Shown here piece by piece: positions 1 through 7,052 of a stretch of DNA of 7,905 nt. Under the pieces are notes generated by a model that saw nothing but the letters and a program-made list of their open reading frames with translations, ran no database searches and was not told the DNA's origin. Origin of the DNA: Pseudomonadota bacterium (lineage in GTDB: Bacteria > Pseudomonadota > Alphaproteobacteria > UBA9219 > RGZA01); NCBI GenBank assembly GCA_016195205.1, contig JACQAB010000117.1, positions 1-7,905 of the forward strand, given 5' to 3'. The position numbers were made by a program, and so were the translations under genes. Each line of letters opens with the position of its first letter. The stretch's first letter is position 1.

Positions 1-110
1 GCAATCCCACCTGCGATACCAAAGAACTGGAAGACCAGGTTTCTCTCGCTCAGGCGCCTACGCCTCCCACCACCGGTGTGACGGGTGCGGTAACGCCAAG
101 CGCAGATTAA
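1..110 (+). CDS. C-terminal end of an unidentified protein (5' truncated by the window)
   Basis: An open frame enters from the left edge (first full codon at 3) and stops at TAA 108-110, giving about 35 residues. The tail begins NPTCDTKELEDQVSLAQ and ends in a Pro/Thr/Gly/Ala-rich stretch finishing PSAD, which reads as a flexible C-terminus. This frame is preferred because its codons are ordinary for the neighbourhood, whereas another open frame here uses AGA and CGA codons repeatedly. The family cannot be recognised from this fragment. It lies on the same strand as the export genes, 53 bases before the barrel gene, so it may be the preceding member of the same polysaccharide cluster; that is inference from position only. 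Confidence 0.6.
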   Translation, partial: NPTCDTKELEDQVSLAQAPTPPTTGVTGAVTPSAD

Positions 111-152
111 ATCTTAAGGAGCCCTCTCCTCTTACCCCTCAGTGTGATCCAT

Positions 153-157
153 AGGAG
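153..157 (+). promoter_or_regulatory. Shine-Dalgarno site for the beta-barrel gene
   Basis: AGGAG lies six bases before the ATG at 164. It is the clearest ribosome binding site of the plus-strand cluster and supports that ATG as the start. No convincing sigma-70 promoter is seen between 111 and 152, so transcription may come from upstream of the window. Confidence 0.75.
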
Positions 158-163
158 TTAATA

Positions 164-1483
164 ATGAAAAAGTCTGCCCTCGCCTTACTGGCGATCATGG
201 GAGTGTTTGTGTGCAATGCTGCCGAAGCCAACCAGGGCTTCTTTGGCGGGCGGCCGTCGATTGATGGTTCGATCAACACGCGCCGCTCAACGGTGGAACA
301 GTTTGACCCCATTCGCGGTCAATCGGTGGCCCAGCGTCCACGCCCAGACTTTGACCCCACCCCCATCGACATCAGCTCGTTCCAGTTCTTTCCATCCATG
401 ACCGTCGCCGGTTATTACGACAGCAATATTTATTCCACCAACACTGGCGCGAAAGACGATGTGGTGTGGAAGGTTGATCCGGCGTTCGCGCTTGTTTCCA
501 ACTGGGGGCAGCATGCCGTGGCGATCACCGGCCTGGCCGACATCAACCGCTATACCAACAACAACGCCGAAGACTTTGACGATGGCGTGCTGCAGGCCGA
601 AGGCCGTTACGACATCGCCCAGCAAACCTGGCTGGACGGCGCGCTGGGATATCAGCGCATCACGGAACCTCGCTCCTCGCCCAACGCGCTTGGCTCGGCG
701 GCGGCTCCCACCAATTACAACCTGATGACCGCGGATGTGGATGCGTATCGCGGCGTGGGCCAACTGAAAGCCAAGGCCCTGTACGGCTTCCGCTATTACG
801 ACTACGAAAGCGTTTCGCTGGTCGGTGGTGGCTCGGCGCTTCAGAATGCGCGTAACCGCGCCTATAACCGGGGCGGCGCTGAAGTTTCGTATGACTACAC
901 CGAAAACTTTAAGCCCTTCGTTCGCGGCAATTATGAAACGCGCGACTATCAGACCAGCGCACAACGGTCTTCCAATGGCTATACGGTTGATGTAGGCGCC
1001 ACCATGGATTTCGGCGGCATCACCACCGGCGAGGCCTATGTTGGATACTTGAACCGCGACTACTACAACTTCGCCAACAACACCGTCGATGCGGTGGATT
1101 TTGGTGGAAGACTGTTGTGGAACGTGACGGAACTGACCTCAGTCGAAGGTGAAGCTTCCCGCAGCATCGAGGAAACCACCGTGGGCGGCGTGAACAACCC
1201 CGCGGCGGCTACGGCCATCCTGGATACCGGCGCCTCGGTGACCGTAACGCATGAACTGCGTCGCAACGTGATCCTGGAAGCCAATGCCATGTACGAAAAT
1301 CGCAATTATCAAAGCTCAACGCGCGAAGATAACGTGTATGGCATCGGGGGCGGTTCGCGTTATTTCATCAGCCGCAACTTTTTTGCCGATCTGACCTACG
1401 ACTTTACGTCGCAGACCTCGAATTCACCGGGCAGTGGTTATGATCGTCATATTGTGTTGGTCAGACTGGGTTCGCAATACTGA
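164..1483 (+). CDS. Outer-membrane beta-barrel protein, BBP2-type, polysaccharide-locus porin
   Basis: This 439-residue protein is predicted to be exported and inserted in the outer membrane. Residues 1-22 form a Sec signal peptide (MKK start, hydrophobic core, AEA before the likely cut). Cys17 does not sit in a lipobox. A Pro/Arg/Asp-rich linker runs to about residue 73. From there on, short alternating polar/aromatic segments separated by Asn/Asp/Gly turns are typical of antiparallel barrel strands, and the chain ends RLGSQY with an aromatic C-terminal residue as in BAM substrates. The pattern around residues 78-165 (GYYDSNIY, then a strand with WGQHAV, then GYQR) resembles the putative beta-barrel porin 2 family found in exopolysaccharide loci. 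Twenty bases separate it from the short Wza-like gene. The inferred role is the outer-membrane exit pore for the polymer, though it could instead be a structural or accessory barrel. The start is supported by the AGGAG at 153. Confidence 0.85.
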   Translation: MKKSALALLAIMGVFVCNAAEANQGFFGGRPSIDGSINTRRSTVEQFDPIRGQSVAQRPRPDFDPTPIDISSFQFFPSMTVAGYYDSNIYSTNTGAKDDVVWKVDPAFALVSNWGQHAVAITGLADINRYTNNNAEDFDDGVLQAEGRYDIAQQTWLDGALGYQRITEPRSSPNALGSAAAPTNYNLMTADVDAYRGVGQLKAKALYGFRYYDYESVSLVGGGSALQNARNRAYNRGGAEVSYDYTENFKPFVRGNYETRDYQTSAQRSSNGYTVDVGATMDFGGITTGEAYVGYLNRDYYNFANNTVDAVDFGGRLLWNVTELTSVEGEASRSIEETTVGGVNNPAAATAILDTGASVTVTHELRRNVILEANAMYENRNYQSSTREDNVYGIGGGSRYFISRNFFADLTYDFTSQTSNSPGSGYDRHIVLVRLGSQY

Positions 1484-1503
1484 TATTAATTTCGGCAGAA
1501 GCC

Positions 1504-2094
1504 ATGCAAAAAGGAATAAGTCATAGGATAACAACGGGGTCGCTCGCGCTGATCCTGCTTTTTGCCGTGATCTTGCTGCCCTTCCCAGTGGATGCAAAAA
1601 ACCCCGCTGGTGGGGAACCTTCCTCGTCCGGCAGCGTCAGCGATTATGTGCTGGGTGTGGGCGATAAGGTGAAAATCACCGTGTTCGGAGAAAGCGACCT
1701 GTCAGGTGAATTCGAAGTGACCTCTACCGGCAAGGTTTCCATGACGCTGATTGGCGAGGTGGATGCGGCCGGCCGCACTCTGTCACAATTACAGTCCACC
1801 ATCACCACCAAGCTGCTGGACGGGTATATGAAAGACCCGCATGTCAGCGTGGAAGTCGGCAATTACCGCCCCTTCTTTATCGTGGGCGAGGTCATGAAAC
1901 CCGGCAGTTATGGCTATGTGAACGGCATGACGGTGATTAATGCCATAGCTATGGCGGGTGGCTATACCTACCGGGCGGATAAAGGCGATATTACGCTGCG
2001 TCGCGGTGGCAATCAGGGCAAAGAAGAAAAAGTAGAAGAAGACGGTTCCGTCCACCCTGGCGATGTCGTCAGCGTTCCGGAACGATTTTTTTAA
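1504..2094 (+). CDS. Short polysaccharide export protein (Wza/OPX family, Poly_export + SLBB)
   Basis: This 196-residue periplasmic export protein should form the conduit between the inner-membrane Wzc-like protein and the outer membrane. Residues 1-31 are an N-terminal signal segment with a long hydrophobic core ending VDA. There is no cysteine anywhere, so it is not the lipoprotein form seen in E. coli Wza. Residues about 47-118 are the Poly_export domain (YVLGVGDKVKITVFGE, then KDPHVSVEV). Residues about 122-170 form one SLBB-type beta-grasp unit (FFIVGEVMKPGSY, then AMAGGYT). The chain stops at PGDVVSVPERFF, the usual end of short members. E. coli Wza is about twice this length and continues into further SLBB repeats and an amphipathic helix that forms the outer-membrane pore; all of that is absent here. 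The ribosome binding site is weak (AGAAG close to the ATG), suggesting coupling to the upstream gene. The family call is firm; the sugar is unknown. Confidence 0.93.
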   Translation: MQKGISHRITTGSLALILLFAVILLPFPVDAKNPAGGEPSSSGSVSDYVLGVGDKVKITVFGESDLSGEFEVTSTGKVSMTLIGEVDAAGRTLSQLQSTITTKLLDGYMKDPHVSVEVGNYRPFFIVGEVMKPGSYGYVNGMTVINAIAMAGGYTYRADKGDITLRRGGNQGKEEKVEEDGSVHPGDVVSVPERFF

Positions 2095-2149
2095 AGACAT
2101 AGTTCATTTGAATGGATAAACAGGCCGCAGGTCTTTGAAAGCAGGATTT

Positions 2150-4294
2150 ATGGATCAAGAAAAGTTTCTGGCAATGACCGACGCCCGCGAGATGTGGCTG
2201 TTTGCTCAGCGCAATGCGCGTCTTATTGCCATGATCGCCGCCGGGGTCACCGCTATCGCCATTCTTCTGGCGCTGATTTTGCCGCCACGCTATGCCGGCG
2301 AGACCATGATCATGCTGGATCCGCGCCGCACCCATGTAACGAACATGGAAGCGGTGATTTCCAACCTCCCGCCTGATTTATCGGCCGTGCGCAGTGAAAT
2401 GGACATTATCACTTCACGCGCGGTGGCCAATCGCGTGGTCATGGATATGAATCTGCTGCATGACAAGGATTTTAATCCCAGCCTATCGGGCATGGGCTGG
2501 TTGAACCGCCTGTTTGCCAGCGGCAAAAAGGAAGAGCGCGTTAAACAGGAAGACCTGGACCGTAACGCCGTGGCCGGCAAGATTTTGAAGCAGCTGGATA
2601 TAACCAACGACGGGCGGTCTTACAGCTTCAGCATTCGTTATCGCGATGGCGATGCGGTGCGCGCCGCGAAAATCGCCAACGCCTTTGCCGACCAGTATCT
2701 GGTCGATCAGCTGGAAGTGAAATACGACACCACCCAGCGCGCCAATACCTGGCTGACCAAGCGCATGGAAAGCCTGCGCGACGAGGTGCGTGCGTCTGAA
2801 AAGGCCGTGGAAGACTTCAAAATGGCCAACAACCTGGTGGGCGTGGGCGAGGAAACCATCACCCAGCAGCAATTGACCGCCATTAATTCGCAACTGCTAA
2901 GCGCCCATGCCGAACAGTCGCAGGCCCAGGCGCGCTATGACAGCATTAAGGACCTGGACCCCGATAAACTGGCCACCTCCTCGGTAGTTCTGTCCTCGGA
3001 CCTTATTCAAAAACTGCGCCAGCAGGAAGCCGAAGTGCGCCGCAAGGAAGGTGACCTGGCCACGCGCTATGGCGACCGCCATCCGATGATGATCAACACG
3101 CGCAACGAGCTGCAAAGCATCCGCGACAAGATCAACGAAGAAATCCAGAAAACCGTGTCGGGCCTACAGAATGATCTGGATATTGCCGCCGGCAAGGTGC
3201 AAAGCCTGGAAAAAGAACTGGCCGACCTGGAAGGAAAAACCGGCGCGGGCAATCAATCCATGGTCACCCTGCGCCAGTTGCAGCGCGAAGCGGCCGCCAG
3301 CCGCAGCCTGTATGAAGGCTTTTTAAACCGTTCAAAGCAGATCACCGAGCAGCAGGATATGCAGGTGGCCGATGCTCGTGTGGTGGCGCGCGCCGAAGTG
3401 CCGCTGAAGCCCTATTTCCCCAATATGTTTCTGTTCGTGGCCTTGGGCATTGTGATGGGCAGCGTAACGGGCTTTGTGGTGGCCTTGCTTCTGGAATACC
3501 TGGATCGCGGTTTCCGCGCCCTGAGCATGGTGGAACGCATTTGCGGAGTAGCGGGCCTTGGCATTGTGCCAATCGCCGAAAACCCCGAGGGACAACTGCC
3601 CACCGACTATATTCTGGAAAAGCCCCTTTCGGCCTATGCCGAAGCCATCCGTTCGATCCGCACGGCCGTGCACTTTTCAAATGTCGACGTGCCGCCCAAG
3701 GTCATGATGGTCACTAGCGCCCTGCCCGGCGAAGGCAAAACTATTTTTGCCTCGTCCATGGCGCGGCTTTTGGCAAAATCAGGTAACAAAGTCTTGCTGA
3801 TTGACGGCGACATGCGCCGCCCTCGCCTGCACAGCATTCTAAGCTTGGATAAAACCAAGCCAGATCTGGCCATGCTGCTGGCAGGCGATGTGAGCTTTGA
3901 ACAGGTTATTCAGAAAGACGCCAGCGGCGCGGATGTCATTATCGCGCATACCAAAACGCCCAACCCGCAGGATCTGTTAGGTTCACGCCAGATGGAACGG
4001 CTGATTGCTTCCGTCCGCGACCGCTATGACATTATCCTGATCGACACACCGCCCATTATGGCCGTGGCGGATTCCGCCATGGTGGCTAAGCTGGCCGACG
4101 CCACTCTTTACATCATTCGCTGGGCCATAACGCCGCGCGAAGTGGTGCAGCAGGGCATCAAGCATCTGGCCAATTACAACGTCAAAATAACGGGCGTGGT
4201 GCTGGCGCAGGTAAACCTGGAAGAGCAGAAGCAATACGGCTATGGGGACTACGGTTACTATTATGGCCATTACAAAGATTACTACACCAACTGA
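2150..4294 (+). CDS. Polysaccharide co-polymerase / tyrosine autokinase (Wzc/GumC-ExoP family)
   Basis: This 714-residue inner-membrane protein controls chain length and export through cycles of tyrosine autophosphorylation. A first membrane helix (about 24-44) and a second (about 426-448, after a Pro-containing PLKPYFPN) flank a large periplasmic Wzz-like region. That region has a coiled-coil stretch (about 200-365), an RYGDRHP motif (306-312) and a GNVR-like TLRQLQREA segment (373-381). The cytoplasmic BY-kinase has the oligomerisation motif EAIRSIR (498-504), Walker A PGEGKT (526-531), Walker A' LLIDGDMRRP (549-558) and Walker B IILIDTPP (628-635). The tail at 696-712 holds nine tyrosines in seventeen residues, the autophosphorylation cluster. 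All key motifs are intact. The ATG at 2150 is chosen over an in-frame TTG at 2135; AGGA at 2143-2146 precedes it, at short spacing. The 3' end overlaps the next gene. No cognate Wzb phosphatase is in view. Confidence 0.95.
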   Translation: MDQEKFLAMTDAREMWLFAQRNARLIAMIAAGVTAIAILLALILPPRYAGETMIMLDPRRTHVTNMEAVISNLPPDLSAVRSEMDIITSRAVANRVVMDMNLLHDKDFNPSLSGMGWLNRLFASGKKEERVKQEDLDRNAVAGKILKQLDITNDGRSYSFSIRYRDGDAVRAAKIANAFADQYLVDQLEVKYDTTQRANTWLTKRMESLRDEVRASEKAVEDFKMANNLVGVGEETITQQQLTAINSQLLSAHAEQSQAQARYDSIKDLDPDKLATSSVVLSSDLIQKLRQQEAEVRRKEGDLATRYGDRHPMMINTRNELQSIRDKINEEIQKTVSGLQNDLDIAAGKVQSLEKELADLEGKTGAGNQSMVTLRQLQREAAASRSLYEGFLNRSKQITEQQDMQVADARVVARAEVPLKPYFPNMFLFVALGIVMGSVTGFVVALLLEYLDRGFRALSMVERICGVAGLGIVPIAENPEGQLPTDYILEKPLSAYAEAIRSIRTAVHFSNVDVPPKVMMVTSALPGEGKTIFASSMARLLAKSGNKVLLIDGDMRRPRLHSILSLDKTKPDLAMLLAGDVSFEQVIQKDASGADVIIAHTKTPNPQDLLGSRQMERLIASVRDRYDIILIDTPPIMAVADSAMVAKLADATLYIIRWAITPREVVQQGIKHLANYNVKITGVVLAQVNLEEQKQYGYGDYGYYYGHYKDYYTN

Positions 4295-4844
4295 TCTGCC
4301 GCAGCCGGCACTGGCAGTTTTGGCCGTGCTGCTTGGCGTTTTTGCCTGCATCAATGTTTTTTCATCGATGACGCCTTCTACCGATGCCAATGAACGGATC
4401 GAGAAGGCTCTGAACCAATCCGACAAGATGGATTTGACCCAGCGCGCAGCGCTGTTCAACGATTTACGCGCGCAACAAGAGGTTTCACTGCAGAAAAACC
4501 CGGCTGAGCCTTTTGCCTGGGCGCGTCTGGCCTATTTCCGCCTGGTCACGCAAAAAGACAAGGAAGCCGCCTTTGCCGCCCTGCGCATGTCGGATTTCGT
4601 CAGCCCTAACGATCCCCGCCAGCTGCCTGAACGGGCCGCCATGTGGTATGACCTGCGCAATGTGGAAGATGAAAGCCAGCAGGCCCGCCAGGATGATTTA
4701 TGGGTAAAGGCCTATCGCACCCAGCCGGGCATCACGCGCGACCTCACCGCGCAAAAAGGCTTGCTGAATGATGTGGCCAAGGCCCTGCAGGCCCAGGATG
4801 CCGATCTTTACGAGAAGTGGCAAAGAACCACATCCGGGCGCTAA
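4263..4844 (+). CDS. Membrane-anchored hypothetical protein with a TPR-like segment
   Basis: This protein of 193 residues is not matched to a named family. It has a short N-terminal cytoplasmic piece, one hydrophobic helix (about 14-34, PALAVLAVLLGVFACINVF) and a mostly helical, charged remainder predicted to be periplasmic. Residues about 78-118 (NPAEPFAWARLAYFRL, KEAAFAALRMSDFVSPNDP) look like one or two TPR-like helical hairpins; the rest is Gln/Asp/Arg-rich helix. The start lies inside the kinase gene in a different frame, overlapping it by 32 bases. An in-frame ATG at 4242 would give 200 residues and a 53-base overlap; neither start has a good ribosome binding site, so translation is probably coupled to the kinase gene. 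Position as the last gene of the export cluster suggests an accessory role at the export complex, possibly as a scaffold, but this is inference. Confidence 0.8.
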   Translation: MAITKITTPTDLPQPALAVLAVLLGVFACINVFSSMTPSTDANERIEKALNQSDKMDLTQRAALFNDLRAQQEVSLQKNPAEPFAWARLAYFRLVTQKDKEAAFAALRMSDFVSPNDPRQLPERAAMWYDLRNVEDESQQARQDDLWVKAYRTQPGITRDLTAQKGLLNDVAKALQAQDADLYEKWQRTTSGR

Positions 4845-4890
4845 CGTTTTTCCACTTAAGCAATGAACTTTCGGCTGGGTGTAATGGATT

Positions 4891-4909
4891 CCCCTCCCTT
4901 CGGGAGGGG
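4891..4909. terminator. GC-rich hairpin between convergent genes, possible bidirectional terminator
   Basis: An eight-pair perfect stem (CCCCTCCC at 4891-4898 with GGGAGGGG at 4902-4909) closes a TTC loop. It sits 46 bases after the stop of the TPR-like gene and two bases beyond the stop of the minus-strand Wzy-like gene, exactly where two convergent transcripts should end. Neither side is followed by a clean T-run (plus strand continues GGTTATGTTAAT), so efficient intrinsic termination is uncertain. It may instead be an mRNA 3'-end stabiliser or one copy of a dispersed palindromic repeat. Confidence 0.6.
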
Positions 4910-4911
4910 GG

Positions 4912-6303
4912 TTATGTTAATGGCCGCTTTTCGCTGCTGCTCCAGCTTTGCGCCAGGCCCGTTCCCACCAGCGCCGCCCATAACACCGCCACCCCCGGGA
5001 TCTGCAGGCTGAAATCGATCGAGGCGTGGCTAAGGACCATCAAGCTGACGGTAAAGCCCAGCGTGGGAAAAATGCCGTGGCGGCGGCGCGTGCGTATCCC
5101 GTGCCATAACCCACTTATCAGCAACCCTACCGCCGCCCACAAGGCCAGCCCCATGGGCACACCCAGATCCAGCAAGGCGGCCAACACGTCGCTGTGGGCA
5201 CGGTTGAATTCCATGACCATGTTGTATTGATACATGCGAAAAACGGCCTGAAATCCATTCAATCCGTAGCCCAGAAGCGGATTGTCTTTCACCGCATTCA
5301 GAATAATTTTATAAACCTTGATCCGGTCAAAAGAGGAATAATCGTTCAAAAATTTGGCGAAGCGATCGGAATACTGAGTGGCAACGGCGATTATCGCGAC
5401 GGCAATCACCACGGCAAGAAGCCCTACCAACAAAGCACGGCGATAGTTTTTGGTGTAAATCTGAAAGAAAAAGACATAACCACAGACGCCGGCCACCGTG
5501 ATTAAAAATCCCGCTCGCGAATGGCTAAGAATCACGCATAAAAAAACCAGCAGCAATAAAAAGCCGCGCGGTAGGCCTTCTTTCTGAATCCAGTTTTGCG
5601 CAATGCTGGCGCGCATGGTGGGTTTCTGGTCGCGCATGGCCTCGCGCCATGATTGCATCATCAAGGCCAGGCCGGTGACAAAGATTACTCCCGCATAAAC
5701 AGCGAAATGATTGCGGCTGACGAAAGTAGCGGTCAGATCGGTCTGATAAGCCCATTTGTCGATCCACAAAATTTTCTGCACGCCAAGGGCATGCATGGCC
5801 AGGCCATACAGGCAAATGGCCACGCCGCTGATCCAGATGATTTCAAGCAGCCGCTTGGCCTTTTTCGCGTCCTGGCCAAAGGCATAGGCCAGAAAACCTG
5901 CGACTACATAGGTGATCAACCGGCTTAAACCATAAAGCGCGTCTTCCGGGGCCAGAGCCACCGCGCCATGAAGATCTTTCTTTAGCGAGACCCCCGCTTC
6001 CATCCATAAAGGATGCGACCATGCGGCTGGCAAAAAAGGCTGGGTCTGCAGCCAAGCCCAGGCAAACACCCCTGCAAACAGCCCCAGGGCCCACAGCACC
6101 CGCGGCGGCCATTTCAGGCCCTGCCAGTATTCCTGGTTCAGCAGCAGGCCTGTGGCGCTTAGGGCCAGCGCGGCCTGCGCCAGGCCCAAAGGCAAAGGCC
6201 GGTTGCCGCCCAATCCCACGGGCAGCAGGACCACCGCCAGGGCAAGGGCCCAAAAGGCGGCGTTAACGATGTTCAGAGTGCTTAGCCGGTTTGCAAAAAC
6301 CAT
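4912..6303 (-). CDS. O-antigen ligase / Wzy polymerase family membrane protein
   Basis: This 463-residue polytopic inner-membrane protein has about ten or more hydrophobic helices. Proteins of this family either join polysaccharide repeat units on undecaprenyl diphosphate (Wzy) or ligate polymer to an acceptor (WaaL), with chemistry on the periplasmic face. Visible family marks are FVSRNHFAVYAG (194-205), the helix start ILSHSRAGF (258-266), NPLLGYGLNGF (341-351) at the head of the large periplasmic loop, NRAHSDVLAALLDLGVP (367-383), and SHASIDFSLQIPG (425-437) near the C-terminus. The RNHFA and HSD motifs are common in exopolysaccharide-locus members, and the convergent export genes favour a polymerase role; ligase versus polymerase cannot be settled from sequence. 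The ATG is supported by AAGGA eight bases upstream. Its first 22 bases overlap the end of the phosphatase gene, indicating one transcript and likely translational coupling. Confidence 0.9.
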   Translation of the reverse strand: MVFANRLSTLNIVNAAFWALALAVVLLPVGLGGNRPLPLGLAQAALALSATGLLLNQEYWQGLKWPPRVLWALGLFAGVFAWAWLQTQPFLPAAWSHPLWMEAGVSLKKDLHGAVALAPEDALYGLSRLITYVVAGFLAYAFGQDAKKAKRLLEIIWISGVAICLYGLAMHALGVQKILWIDKWAYQTDLTATFVSRNHFAVYAGVIFVTGLALMMQSWREAMRDQKPTMRASIAQNWIQKEGLPRGFLLLLVFLCVILSHSRAGFLITVAGVCGYVFFFQIYTKNYRRALLVGLLAVVIAVAIIAVATQYSDRFAKFLNDYSSFDRIKVYKIILNAVKDNPLLGYGLNGFQAVFRMYQYNMVMEFNRAHSDVLAALLDLGVPMGLALWAAVGLLISGLWHGIRTRRRHGIFPTLGFTVSLMVLSHASIDFSLQIPGVAVLWAALVGTGLAQSWSSSEKRPLT

Positions 6304-7016
6304 TGCCTATTTCCTTCCAGAACAAGGGCCGTTAAACGGCCCGTGGCATAGGCGCCTGTGTCGATGTTAATGCGGTTGGGCAAATGCTCAACCTCCGGGG
6401 CAATCGTGTGGCCGTGAACCACGACCTTACCGTGAGAGCCCTTGTGTCCCAAGAAATCATCCCGAATCCAGACAAGGTCGCGCTCGTTCTGCGCTTCCAG
6501 CGGTACGCCCGGACGCACCCCCGCATGGCAGAAAAAGTAATCACCAAACTCGGCCTGGGTTTGCAGATCTTCAAGGAAACGAGCATGCGGCTGAGGGATT
6601 TTTTTGGCGAATTCTTCCAGAATAACCGGAAGATCATTCGGATTGGGCAGAGTCGGAAGCCTGACGCCATAGCTGGAAAGCGTTTCCCGCCCGCCAAAGC
6701 GCAGCCAGTCCTGCAAAAGATCAGGATCGCGATGGCGCAACAGCTCACGCATCACCTGTTCATGGTTACCCATTAAAAAAACCGGCGAGGGGGTTTCATC
6801 CTCTCCCATCTCAATCAGATAATCGATGATTTCGCGGCTGTATAATCCGCGGTCAACATAATCGCCCAGAAAAATTTTTCTTACCATCAGGTTTTTATTT
6901 CCGCGATCTTCGTCGATCTTGTCCATCAACTGCTCAAGCAAATCCAGCGAGCCGTGAATATCCCCGATCACGTAAAGGCGCAAATGTGGGGGGATGGCGG
7001 GCGAGGCGGCAGACAT
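6282..7016 (-). CDS. PPP-family metallophosphoesterase, serine/threonine (or dual) protein phosphatase
   Basis: This soluble cytoplasmic protein of 244 residues carries the full PPP two-metal active site: GDIHG (18-22), GDYVDRG (51-57), GNHE (83-86), CHAGVRPG (163-170) and VHGHT (200-204), followed by NIDTGAYATGRLTAL (217-231). Size and motif order match the bacterial PrpA/PrpB and lambda-phosphatase type, enzymes that can act on phosphoserine, phosphothreonine and sometimes phosphotyrosine. A symmetrical Ap4A hydrolase role is less likely, since that family is longer. An in-frame TTG at 7061 would add 15 residues, but it lies between the -35 and -10 regions of the promoter at 7053-7081, so the transcript should begin downstream of it. 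The ATG is therefore chosen, although its ribosome binding site is weak. It is the first gene of a two-gene unit with the Wzy-like protein, suggesting a link to polysaccharide control. PssZ of Rhizobium leguminosarum, a PPP phosphatase in an EPS locus, is a precedent. Confidence 0.93.
   Translation of the reverse strand: MSAASPAIPPHLRLYVIGDIHGSLDLLEQLMDKIDEDRGNKNLMVRKIFLGDYVDRGLYSREIIDYLIEMGEDETPSPVFLMGNHEQVMRELLRHRDPDLLQDWLRFGGRETLSSYGVRLPTLPNPNDLPVILEEFAKKIPQPHARFLEDLQTQAEFGDYFFCHAGVRPGVPLEAQNERDLVWIRDDFLGHKGSHGKVVVHGHTIAPEVEHLPNRINIDTGAYATGRLTALVLEGNRQWFLQTG
6312..6316 (-). promoter_or_regulatory. Shine-Dalgarno site for the Wzy/ligase-like gene
   Basis: On the minus strand AAGGA (within GGAAGGAAA) lies eight bases before the ATG at 6303. 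It sits inside the last codons of the phosphatase gene, so ribosomes can initiate the second gene while finishing the first. It confirms the chosen start. Confidence 0.7.
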
Positions 7017-7052
7017 GACGCGTTTAAAATGATCCGTTTTTCTGAGGCCCCG

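Noticed and set aside
117..130. Small inverted repeat AGGAG/CTCCT after the first partial gene
   Set aside because: Only five pairs with a four-base loop and no T-run; too weak for a terminator call.
287..964. A 225-codon open frame on the minus strand inside the barrel gene
   Set aside because: It is antisense to a clear outer-membrane protein; the translation has no recognisable domain and arises from the GC-biased third positions of the real gene.
2112..2138. Eight-codon open frame before the kinase gene as a possible leader peptide
   Set aside because: No ribosome binding site, no regulatory codon run and no attenuator hairpin; likely chance.
2135..2149. TTG start extending the kinase by five residues
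   Set aside because: ATG at 2150 is the better start codon, has AGGA just upstream, and gives the normal short N-terminus before the first membrane helix.
4817..5230. A 137-codon plus-strand open frame across the convergent junction
   Set aside because: It would overlap the end of the TPR-like gene, cross the hairpin and run antisense to the Wzy-like gene; the translation is low in protein-like features.
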